DNA of 64,000 nucleotides from assembly GCA_005239465.1 (NCBI GenBank), contig SPAW01000026.1, positions 1 through 64,000 on the forward strand. The letters run 5' to 3'. Source of the stretch: Nitrospira sp. (GTDB lineage Bacteria; Nitrospirota; Nitrospiria; Nitrospirales; Nitrospiraceae). Both the position numbers and the translations under genes were made by a program. The notes under the pieces were generated by a model that was given only the letters and a program-made list of their open reading frames with translations, was not told the DNA's origin and searched no databases. Of this stretch, positions 1 to 6,584 are shown in pieces. The stretch's first letter is position 1. Each line of letters begins with the position of its first letter.

Positions 1-732
1 TTGATCACCGATGTAACGGTTCAGAAACAGGCCGAGCTGGCTCTTAATCAGAGCCAGTCTGTGCTCAAAGAAAAACGAGAGGAGCTCCAAACGCTCGCGG
101 AGAAATTGTTGACTGCTCAGGATGAAGAGCGCCAGCGGATCGCGCGCGATCTTCACGATGATTTCAGCCAGCGTCTAGCCGCCTTGGTGCTCGATGTCGC
201 ATCGCTGGAACAACGGCCTCCTGTGCTCCCCGAGCTCATTCCCGCAGCGCTCGAACCGGTTCGGGAGCAGCTCGAACGGCTCTCGGACGACATTCACGAC
301 TTGGCCTACAAACTCCATCCATCTCTGGTAGAACATGCGGGTCTACAACCAGCCATCGAGGACTATATTCACAAAGTGACCAAGCGGACCGGGCTCCGAA
401 TCGCCCTAAAGATCGGCAATGTTCCCGGTACAATCACCCTTGACCGGTCCACTTGCCTGTTCCGCGTCCTGCAAGAGAGCCTGCAGAACATCGTCAAGCA
501 TGCCAATGCAACCGACGTCCTCGTCAGGCTGAGCGGGTCGTCGAAAGGGATCGGTTTATCCGTGACGGATAACGGCAAGGGATTTAACGTGGGCGACAAG
601 AGCACCCAGCAAAAGGGCTTGGGGTTAATCAGTATGCAGGAACGGCTGCGGCTGCTGACCGGATTCCTTCGCGTCCATTCAAGGCCGAGAGACGGTACGA
701 AGATCTGTGCTTGGATTCCATCCAAGGAGTAG
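1..732 (+). CDS. Sensor histidine kinase, NarX/LuxR type, 5' end cut by window
   Basis: Kinase half of a two-component system; it would phosphorylate the response regulator encoded just downstream. The first residues (ITDVTVQKQAE) look like the end of a PAS domain, so the gene very probably begins before the window and the TTG at base 1 is an internal Leu codon. A HisKA_3 dimerisation domain follows, with the H-box RDLHDDFSQR (His at about residue 52 of the visible part). A HATPase_c domain then shows an N-box (ESLQNIVKHAN) and a G1 box (DNGKGF). The sensor is outside the window, so the stimulus is unknown. The stop is 5 nt before the regulator start. A paralogous kinase lies at 47.7-48.4 kb. 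Function class is secure; the signal is not. Confidence 0.9.
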   Translation: MITDVTVQKQAELALNQSQSVLKEKREELQTLAEKLLTAQDEERQRIARDLHDDFSQRLAALVLDVASLEQRPPVLPELIPAALEPVREQLERLSDDIHDLAYKLHPSLVEHAGLQPAIEDYIHKVTKRTGLRIALKIGNVPGTITLDRSTCLFRVLQESLQNIVKHANATDVLVRLSGSSKGIGLSVTDNGKGFNVGDKSTQQKGLGLISMQERLRLLTGFLRVHSRPRDGTKICAWIPSKE

Positions 733-737
733 GAAAC

Positions 738-1385
738 ATGAGTCGTCCCCGTGTGTTGATGGCGGATGACCACTCGATTGTCTTAGCAGGGCTGAAGAAA
801 CTCGTCGAAGCTGAAGGCGACGTCGTCGGCACCGTCGAAGACGGCCGAGCATTGATCGAAGAGGCACAGAAGCTACGACCCGATATTATTCTCTTGGACA
901 TTTCCATGCCCCTGCTCAATGGACTGGATGCCGCGCGGCAACTCACGAAGCTGGTCCCGGAGAGCAAGCTCATTTTCTTGACGATGCATGCCACTCCGAT
1001 CTATGCCACGGAGGCGTTCAAGGCCGGCGCCTCGGCCTATCTGATCAAGCGTTCCGCCGCATCTGAATTGAAGCAGGCCATCCAAGCCGTGATGCGGGGG
1101 CAACACTACATGACGCCTCTGATTACGAAAGATGTGCTGGCCGCGACGCTCCATCCCCCAGAGGGCACGATGCGCAAACGGCCGGTGGCGACCCTCACGC
1201 CACGCCAGCGGGAAGTGTTGCAACTCATCGCGGAGGGGAAGGGCACCAAGGCTATTGCTACCATTTTGAACATTTCCGTCAAGACCGTGGAATTCCATAA
1301 GTTCCGGATCATGGATGAGCTGGATCTCCATTCGACTGCCGATCTTACGAGGTATGCCGTCACCGAAGGCCTGGTGAGCCTATGA
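738..1385 (+). CDS. LuxR/NarL-family response regulator
   Basis: DNA-binding response regulator of 215 residues. The receiver domain starts VLMADDHS with the acidic pair at residues 10-11; the phosphoacceptor is Asp54 (ILLDISMPLLNG) and the conserved Lys is in YLIKRS. A C-terminal LuxR helix-turn-helix follows (LTPRQREVLQLIAEGKGTKAIA, then ISVKTVEFHK). The ATG at 738 was chosen over an in-frame ATG at 711 because AAGGAG ends about 10 nt before it and because the family starts right at this point. It is co-transcribed with the kinase. The protein closely resembles the regulator at 47.0-47.7 kb, including the tail TADLT(R/K)YA. Target promoters cannot be inferred. Confidence 0.93.
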   Translation: MSRPRVLMADDHSIVLAGLKKLVEAEGDVVGTVEDGRALIEEAQKLRPDIILLDISMPLLNGLDAARQLTKLVPESKLIFLTMHATPIYATEAFKAGASAYLIKRSAASELKQAIQAVMRGQHYMTPLITKDVLAATLHPPEGTMRKRPVATLTPRQREVLQLIAEGKGTKAIATILNISVKTVEFHKFRIMDELDLHSTADLTRYAVTEGLVSL

Positions 1386-1602
1386 ATATCTGCCCGGTTT
1401 GTTGCCTGGTTCGGGGAATACACAATCAGAGCCTGTCCGCCGGTATGTGCGTTGAGAAGATCCCTGCCGCGCCTTCTTGCTAGCCGCATTGCGCCCCCAG
1501 TAACATTTTGTCGAATTTCTGGCACCTCTCCTAGTTCTCCCCTTCGTTAATTTCACCTAACATGCGCCCTGTAGATTGCAGCAACTATCGAGGAGGTGCT
1601 GT

Positions 1603-1845
1603 ATGGGCGTCGCGGCTATCTTTGATCGTGTGCAAGGAGCACTGGAGAACCTCGGCGCCGATTGTCCTATGGAAGAGGTCGGTGGACTCTGCCCCGAGCT
1701 GACATGGAACCAAGTGTTCTTGGCCATCGACCACTTGAGCCGGACCGGGCAGATTCGTGTGACACTGGATCCCGGGAGGACCTACAGGGTCCAGGCCTAT
1801 CACGCAGTAGCAGGCGAGGCTTCCCATGTTTCACCCGCTCCCTAA
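1603..1845 (+). CDS. Small conserved protein, LTWNQVF family, copy A
   Basis: An 80-residue soluble protein that I cannot assign to a named family. The core reads from CPMEEV through CPELTWNQVFLAIDHLSRTG to QIRVTLDPGRTYRV. That pattern of two short helices, a helix ending in SRTGQ and a beta strand with a turn resembles a winged-helix DNA-binding fold; this is inference only. An ATG at 1603 preceded by AGGAGGT (1591-1597) fixes the start better than the upstream in-frame ATG at 1576. Two paralogues lie nearby, at 2654 and a truncated one at 5032. It is followed by a conserved hairpin and a zinc-ribbon gene, an arrangement repeated at the 5.0-5.6 kb copy. Confidence 0.7.
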   Translation: MGVAAIFDRVQGALENLGADCPMEEVGGLCPELTWNQVFLAIDHLSRTGQIRVTLDPGRTYRVQAYHAVAGEASHVSPAP

Positions 1846-1860
1846 TAAGTATTCAAACGG

Positions 1861-1884
1861 AGGACTAGGAGATTCCCTAGTCCT
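1861..1884. repeat. CTAG-containing 9-bp inverted repeat
   Basis: AGGACTAGG (1861-1869) pairs perfectly with CCTAGTCCT (1876-1884) across a six-base loop. It lies between the LTWNQVF gene and the zinc-ribbon gene. A weaker CTAGG...CCTAG hairpin stands at the same place in the second copy, near 5262-5280. No T-run follows, so an operator or mRNA-structure role is likelier than a terminator. The role is inferred. Confidence 0.55.
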
Positions 1885-1955
1885 GCCTGAAAGTTGACCG
1901 TGCTAGGGTGCGACCCTCAGCATAGTCTCATGGGATACCTGGCCGGAGTATCTCG

Positions 1956-2186
1956 ATGGAAAAATCTCAACACGTGTCAGGAGATGAGGATTCGATGCCC
2001 CCAACGAGGGAGGTGCCTATGGAAGCCCAGATAATTCAGGAAACCAACATGGCCACCTCGAAAACACTCTGTGCTCACCAGCGGCTCATCGACGAGGTCC
2101 TGACCAGAAGCGGCAAGCGGACCGGCAAGGTTCGATGCCTTGAATGTGGGACCATTTTCGAAGACCCTTACCGAGTTCAGCAGTGA
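1956..2186 (+). CDS. Small zinc-ribbon-like protein, copy A
   Basis: A 76-residue protein with a low-complexity N-terminal half and a conserved C-terminal half. The C-terminal half carries a Cys-x-His (LCAHQRLIDEVLT), the motif RTGKVRCLECG and then IFEDPY, so Cys/His plus CxxC could bind one zinc. Residues from HQRLIDEVLT to the CxxC are nearly identical in the paralogue at 5355-5594. The start at 1956 follows GGAG (CCGGAGTATCTCG) and matches the start position in the paralogue. The function is unknown; a small regulator or metal-binding protein is possible. It probably forms a unit with the upstream LTWNQVF gene and is followed by a terminator-like hairpin. Confidence 0.68.
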   Translation: MEKSQHVSGDEDSMPPTREVPMEAQIIQETNMATSKTLCAHQRLIDEVLTRSGKRTGKVRCLECGTIFEDPYRVQQ

Positions 2187-2653
2187 AGTAACCGGGTGAG
2201 CGCAGGGTGCTCGCCTCTTTCCATAGAAACGTCTGTCCCCCGCAGGCAGACCTTTCCGTGTGCGTCTTCCGTTGAATCACGTATAGACACTAACGGCCCA
2301 TTCTTTAGGAGCCACTCCGGGGGGAGTTCCCCGGTTTGATTCCCTGCTCCAATCGCGTGACGCCTTCGTGCGAGAGGATGCTTTGACATGAACGGCGCGT
2401 AGAGCGCGTCTCGGAGTGCGGTATTCAGCCACAGGATTTCCTACAGCATTGCCGCGAAATACCTCATGCTCATACTGGTGGCCTGTGCATATCGGTTGCT
2501 GACCGTGGCGCTGTAAACTCGTCAAGGCATCATCTTTCAAGAGCTTGGATTTGTAGTCTCATTGGTGATCCGGAGTGGCATCCAAGATGCACAAGGAGCC
2601 TTCCTGTTCCCAGAGAAGAGGAGGACCTAATTAACGAAGCGAGGGAGCAGATC
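2187..2653. other. Gene-free stretch
   Basis: Apart from the terminator-like hairpin at its left end I see no convincing gene. A GC-rich dyad (CCGGGG/CCCCGG, near 2319-2336) is present. The right end carries the SD (GAGGGAG) of the next small gene. Part of it resembles a tRNA T-arm but does not fold as a tRNA. Confidence 0.5.
2195..2220 (+). terminator. Probable Rho-independent terminator
   Basis: A 7-bp stem with one G-U pair, GGTGAGC (2195-2201) with GCTCGCC (2209-2215), has a seven-base loop and is followed by TCTTT. It starts 9 bases after the stop of the zinc-ribbon gene. The U-tract is short, so termination may be partial. Confidence 0.5.
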
Positions 2654-2842
2654 ATGGAAGTCATCATTCGTTCGCCCGGGTGCTTGCTCGAAGAAGTCGC
2701 GCTCGAATGTCCCGACCTGACCTGGAATCAGGTGTTTTGCGAGCTCGACCGTATGAGTCGAACGGGACAAGTCCGACTGACGCTGAAAGGTCCTGGCCTG
2801 TACGCGGTTTCGAGCACAACCGCGTGCGACTCCTCTGTGTAA
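2654..2842 (+). CDS. Small conserved protein, LTWNQVF family, copy B
   Basis: A 62-residue paralogue of the protein at 1603-1845 with the same core: LLEEVALECPDLTWNQVF, then CELDRMSRTGQVRLTL and a short strand ending GLYAV. It lacks the first 15 or so residues of copy A but has its own start, an ATG with GGGAG about 8 bases upstream, so it looks like an intact shorter member. It is more diverged from copy A than the 5032 fragment is, which suggests an older duplication. No zinc-ribbon partner follows; the next gene encodes a DUF2934 protein. The function is unknown; a winged-helix-like fold is possible. Confidence 0.65.
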   Translation: MEVIIRSPGCLLEEVALECPDLTWNQVFCELDRMSRTGQVRLTLKGPGLYAVSSTTACDSSV

Positions 2843-2935
2843 GGGTGGGTGGGGGGTCACGCGAGCGAGAGGTAAGCCGAATGTCCTGCATGGAGTATGA
2901 GCGACGGTTCTGCCGCACAAAGGAGGGATTGGATC

Positions 2936-3184
2936 ATGCAACCACGCTCCACGAAAGAGCCGAGCAGGCGGAAGGGCTCTGAATCTTTCCAGCGCCCGGA
3001 GCCAGCTGTTGCCGAGAAGGAACCAGTTCACAGCCAACCGGTTTCTCCACGTGATGATGTACAAGTCCGTATCGCTAATCGAGCCTATGAGCTCCACGGT
3101 GAGCGAGGCCATCGACAGGGCTATGCGCTCGACGATTGGCTGGAGGCCGAGCGGGAAATCCTCGGCCTCGAATGCAACGCGTAG
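2936..3184 (+). CDS. DUF2934 domain protein
   Basis: An 82-residue soluble protein. The C-terminal 35 residues fit DUF2934: RIANRAYELHGERGHRQGY followed by ALDDWLEAEREIL. The N-terminal half is charged and probably disordered. The ATG at 2936 follows AAGGAGGG with about 8 bases of spacing, which makes it better than the upstream in-frame ATG at 2897. DUF2934 proteins are common and often multicopy in Nitrospira and some Proteobacteria; no biochemical role is established. Family call is firm, role unknown. Confidence 0.82.
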   Translation: MQPRSTKEPSRRKGSESFQRPEPAVAEKEPVHSQPVSPRDDVQVRIANRAYELHGERGHRQGYALDDWLEAEREILGLECNA

Positions 3185-3235
3185 AAGGTCCGGCAGGGTG
3201 GTCCTGCTTGGATCACCACAAGAGGGAGGTGTCCC

Positions 3236-3604
3236 ATGAGACAGAAATCACCTAGCATGCTCGCCCTGGGAATGCTGTTGTTGGCAGCCGGAACCTTGAC
3301 CGCCGCCGGAGCTGTCTACGGCGGAGAGAAGAAGGGAAAGGCAGAGATGGCCGCAGCAGCCAAGGTGACGATCGACCAGGCGATCAAAACGGCGTCGGAA
3401 AAAGTTTCCGGCAAGATCATCGAAGCGGAGCTGGAAAAGAAACATGACGTGATCGTGTGGGAAGTGGAAGTCGTCACGGCAGAGAACAAGGTGATGGAGG
3501 TCTACATCGATGCTGAGACCGGTGCGGTGATCGACTGGGAAAAGAAGAAGGCCGAGTTGAAGCAGGAACGGAAACGGCAACAAACGCGCGAGCACAAGGG
3601 CTAA
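3236..3604 (+). CDS. Exported PepSY-domain protein
   Basis: A 122-residue protein with a clear Sec signal peptide: a basic start, a hydrophobic stretch at residues 9-27 and a likely cleavage after AAGAVYGG. The mature part carries one PepSY domain: KVTIDQAIKTASEKVSGKI, then a central strand VIVWEVEVV and the ending VYIDAETGAVIDWE. A highly charged Lys/Arg/Glu tail follows. PepSY domains are thought to act as periplasmic protease inhibitors or binding modules; no specific partner is visible here. The start is supported by GGGAGGTG before the ATG. The gene appears to be its own unit. Confidence 0.85.
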   Translation: MRQKSPSMLALGMLLLAAGTLTAAGAVYGGEKKGKAEMAAAAKVTIDQAIKTASEKVSGKIIEAELEKKHDVIVWEVEVVTAENKVMEVYIDAETGAVIDWEKKKAELKQERKRQQTREHKG

Positions 3605-3724
3605 GCTGACACGGATGTGTAGGGTTGCTGGATGAATTCGGCTCGCCGTTCGAGAGGGGCGGCACCGCCTTCATCCTTCACGAATTGGAAGACAGCCATC
3701 TTCCAGAGCCGCCGCCGTATTATA

Positions 3725-4558
3725 ATGTGTCCTGTTTCTACAGAGGAGGAAAGAGTCGCGTCGAATCTCGCCCGTGGGGCCGGCGAGGCGATTCTGGAGG
3801 TGTACGCCTCCCCGTTCGAGGTCCGGTTTAAGGGGCCGGATGATCCCGTCACGGACGCGGACCTGAGAGCGCAGGACATCATCGTGGAGGGACTCGCGCA
3901 TGAGTTTCCGGACGATGGAATCGTTTCCGAGGAGAGCCCTGTTTCGGAAGGAGCCCGTCGCAAACCCCGCGTCTGGTTCGTCGATCCGTTGGATGGGACC
4001 GGCGAGTTCGTGGCCCGCACGGGAGAGTTTTCAGTCATCATCGGGCTTGTGGAAGAGGGGCTGCCGAAACTCGGCGTGATCTACAGGCCGGTGGGAGATG
4101 TGCTGTATGTGGGGACGCGCGACCAGGCAGCCTGGATCATCACGGGCGGAGACCGGAAACGGGCCTGGGTTTCTGCAGCCGCCCCGCCTCATCCCGTGCG
4201 CCTCGCAGTATCACGATCCCATCGTCACATCTCGATCGATACGATCAAGACCAGGCTGGGAAACGTGACGGAAATCGCTTGCGGAAGCGTCGGCGCCAAG
4301 ATCGGACTACTGGTCTCGGGAACGGTCGATGTCTACGTGGAACCGGCACGCTATACGAGCAAGTGGGATGTCTGCGGGGCAGAAGCGATTCTGCGCGGTG
4401 CAGGGGGGTTGATGACGGACCTGGCCGGAGGACCTCTTCGCTACGATGTGACGGAGTTGAAGAACCTCAGAGGATTTGTCGCAACCAACCGCCAGTGCCA
4501 TGGCGATGTGCTCGCAGCTATCCCGGCATCGGCATTTGGAGTCGCATCAGCCGGCTGA
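3725..4558 (+). CDS. cysQ: Inositol-monophosphatase-family phosphatase, CysQ-like
   Basis: A Mg2+-dependent phosphatase of 277 residues. The metal site shows as EES (first Glu motif) and WFVDPLDGTGEFV (the DPLDGT motif), with a C-terminal KWDVCGAEAIL matching the family WDxxA/GxxxIL element. The fit to 3'(2'),5'-bisphosphate nucleotidase (CysQ), which recycles PAP from sulfate assimilation, is better than to SuhB because of the DPLDGTGEF variant and the mid-protein layout. Substrate is inferred. The start at 3725 was preferred to 3632, because the earlier stretch has no family similarity. Its end is next to the plsC remnant on the other strand. Confidence 0.8.
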   Translation: MCPVSTEEERVASNLARGAGEAILEVYASPFEVRFKGPDDPVTDADLRAQDIIVEGLAHEFPDDGIVSEESPVSEGARRKPRVWFVDPLDGTGEFVARTGEFSVIIGLVEEGLPKLGVIYRPVGDVLYVGTRDQAAWIITGGDRKRAWVSAAAPPHPVRLAVSRSHRHISIDTIKTRLGNVTEIACGSVGAKIGLLVSGTVDVYVEPARYTSKWDVCGAEAILRGAGGLMTDLAGGPLRYDVTELKNLRGFVATNRQCHGDVLAAIPASAFGVASAG

Positions 4559-4642
4559 GTGCAGAAAAGTCCGTCGCATTCTTTGTGGCGGCGGGAAGCA
4601 CAGGGCGCACCCTTAGCGGACCTCTGTTCACGTTCCATGCGA

Positions 4643-5030
4643 TCAAGGGCAGGATCGTGAGAGCTGCGCGGCCGAGTCGGCCGTGGCGTTCTGTGGTTCT
4701 TCGGAACGACCTCCCAGCGCTGCGACATGATCGTGAAGCGCGCTGCGATGTGTCGATAGCGATCGGCCCAGTGACTCGGTCCAGCAAGTGTGTTGGGGTT
4801 GAGGGCTTCGCCAAATAGGATCCTGATGCGCCGTCGGCGTGGCCACCATGCCCCCTGCGGAAGTGCTTCAAAGCTTCCCTCGATCCAGATGGGAATGACA
4901 GGAACGGGGTGTACCGTCAAAATCAAGCCGATTCCCGGCTGGAACGGTTGGAGCGTTCCGTCCGGAGACCGTGATCCTTCGGGAAACCAAACCAGATTCT
5001 GGCCGCGCGCGAGTGCTGCCGCACCCAGGA
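4643..5030 (-). pseudogene. plsC-like acyltransferase remnant, 5' truncated and frameshifted
   Basis: The minus strand encodes the C-terminal half of a 1-acylglycerol-3-phosphate acyltransferase. FPEGSRSPDG is the LPLAT motif III, and VIPIWIEGSFEALP fits motif IV. Homology begins abruptly at about 5030; upstream of that point the opposite strand carries the truncated LTWNQVF copy. The acyltransferase N-terminus with the catalytic HxxxxD box is therefore gone. Near 4740 the reading frame also shifts: ADRYRHIAA continues in another frame as LHDHVAALGGRSEE and stops at 4643. It cannot make an active enzyme. The recombination junction at about 5030 is shared with the neighbouring duplicated gene. 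Confidence 0.75.
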
Positions 5031-5031
5031 T

Positions 5032-5247
5032 ATGGAGAGTCTTGGTGCCGATTGTTCTATGGAAGAAGCCGTGGGACTCTGCCTCGATCTGACGTGGAAT
5101 CAAGCGTTCTTGGCCATTGACTACCTGAGCCGGACCGGACAGATTCGTGTGACGCGCGATGCCGGCAGACCCCTAATAGGAATAGGGTCGGAGCTTTTCA
5201 CCGGCCTGTGCCGGAAAGCGAATTGGTTTCTACTGCTCCATAAGTAG
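5032..5247 (+). pseudogene. LTWNQVF family, copy C, 5' truncated
   Basis: Close paralogue of copy A: ESLGADCSMEEAVGLCLDL, then TWNQAFLAIDYLSRTGQIRV. The first 14 codons of copy A are missing; at that point the sequence switches to the plsC remnant, so the native start and its AGGAGGT site are lost. An ATG happens to lie at 5032, with only a weak upstream purine stretch. The C-terminus also differs (ending LCRKANWFLLLHK), probably through indels. It may be expressed weakly, but I treat it as a decaying duplicate. Together with the following zinc-ribbon gene it mirrors the 1.6-2.2 kb pair. Confidence 0.6.
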
Positions 5248-5354
5248 ATACTGATCCGAAGACTAGGAAACCTCCTAGGCACCCTTATGAGGATGCCTGT
5301 ACTAGGATGCCGTCCTCGATGTGGTTCCCTATGAGTTCTGGCCGGAGGATCTCC

Positions 5355-5594
5355 ATGGCGCAGCGAATCGATGTATCAGGACAAGTGGGCTCGACGTCAC
5401 AACAGACGGAGGTGTCAGAGGTGTCAATGGAAACCCAGACGGTTCGAGACACCAGCAAAGTCATGCCGGCAAACACCTGTTCGCACCAGCGGCTCATCGA
5501 CGAGGTCTTGACCAGAGACGGCGAGCGGACCGGCAAGGTTCGATGCCTCGAATGTGGTGCGGTATTTGCCGACCCCTACTGGGGCGTGAAATGA
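5355..5594 (+). CDS. Small zinc-ribbon-like protein, copy B
   Basis: A 79-residue paralogue of the protein at 1956-2186. The C-terminal half is almost the same: CSHQRLIDEVLTRDGERTGK, then VRCLECGAVFADPYW, giving Cys-x-His plus CxxC. The N-terminal half is variable but keeps a METQ/MEAQ block. GGAGG (CCGGAGGATCTCC) precedes the ATG at 5355, at the same relative place as in copy A, so an in-frame ATG at 5307 is not favoured. This copy looks intact although its partner upstream is truncated. The function is unknown. Confidence 0.66.
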   Translation: MAQRIDVSGQVGSTSQQTEVSEVSMETQTVRDTSKVMPANTCSHQRLIDEVLTRDGERTGKVRCLECGAVFADPYWGVK

Positions 5595-5777
5595 TTCGTT
5601 GAGCCAGTGGTTGGGCAGTCCTCTGTCGTTATGGAAGCGCCCGCCTGGCAGATCGCCCCTCACCGCAGAATTCCGCTCACAGTCAGTTCAACGGCTTGCT
5701 CCAGTCCGAGCCCTCAAGCCATCGGCGTTTTCAGCTCTTATCGCTCGGCTGGAGCGTCCCATGGTCCGCGCACTGCG

Positions 5778-6584
5778 TTAGGTCAAGCCGAGCTGGATCT
5801 TGGCTGACTCAGACATCATGCCTCGGTTCCAAGGCGGATCCCAGACCAGATTCACTGTGACGTCCGTCACGCCGGGAACAGCGCGGACTGTCTTGTCGAC
5901 TTGCCACAGGAGCATGTCGGCGATTGGACAGGCCGGTGCAGTAAGGGTCATGCGGATCGTGGCGGCGCCGGACGGTTCCACGAGAATGTCGTAGATCAGG
6001 CCAAGATCGTACAGGTTTACCGGGATCTCGGGATCATACACGGTGCGCAGCGCCTCAATGATGTGCCGCTGGAGGTCTGACGTCGCCGGAGCGTCAGAGG
6101 GCGGCAGAGCTGGCTGTGAGGCTGGGCCGGACTCGGTTGTCACCAATTCCGGTCTGCTTTCGATGGCGGCGCGGAGCGTATGCCAGGGCAATGTGGCGCA
6201 TTTGACTCGAACAGGAAATTCACGGACACCGGCAAAGACTGCGAGCTTTCCGACTGTGCCGGCGTCCGGCGGGGCCGAAGGTGCTTGGGTGACCAAATGA
6301 TGAAATCGCTCAAACAGGGCCTGCACCTCCGCGAAAGATTTTCCTTTGACGCTTTCGGTCATCATGGAAGCTGAGGCTATGGAAATGGCGCAGCCGGAGC
6401 CCTCGAAGCCGATATCGCTTACCCGATCGTTCTCGATCCTGAGATAGACCTTGATCTTATCGCCACAGAGCGGGTTGTATCCTTCGGCGGTCCGGTTGGC
6501 CCCTTCCAGCTTGCGGAAGTTTCGCGGCTTCCGGTTATGGTCCAGAAGGGCTTCTCTGTAAAGCTCCCGCACGTCCAGCGTCAT
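5778..6584 (-). CDS. sufU: SufU-SufT fusion, Fe-S scaffold plus MIP18/DUF59 domain
   Basis: A 268-residue two-domain Fe-S assembly protein. Residues 1-140 are a SufU/IscU-type domain with three conserved cysteines: Cys40 (NPLCGDKI), Cys65 (GSGCAIS) and Cys129 (VKCATLPW). After a proline/alanine linker, residues 170-268 form a DUF59/MIP18 (SufT-like) domain with VYDPEIPVNLYDLGLIYDI and TAPACPIADM. SufU normally accepts sulfur from SufS, and SufT helps cluster maturation; fusing them is less usual. It is the last gene of the suf operon; its ATG overlaps the sufS stop by ATGA, which fixes the start at 6584. Function call is strong; the physiological split of roles is inferred. Confidence 0.9.
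   Translation of the reverse strand: MTLDVRELYREALLDHNRKPRNFRKLEGANRTAEGYNPLCGDKIKVYLRIENDRVSDIGFEGSGCAISIASASMMTESVKGKSFAEVQALFERFHHLVTQAPSAPPDAGTVGKLAVFAGVREFPVRVKCATLPWHTLRAAIESRPELVTTESGPASQPALPPSDAPATSDLQRHIIEALRTVYDPEIPVNLYDLGLIYDILVEPSGAATIRMTLTAPACPIADMLLWQVDKTVRAVPGVTDVTVNLVWDPPWNRGMMSESAKIQLGLT

Noticed and set aside
2300-2360. tRNA-like string with GGAGCC, GGTTTGATTCC and CTGCTCC
   Set aside because: The acceptor halves are only about 40 bases apart, the T-stem does not pair, and no D- or anticodon arm fits.
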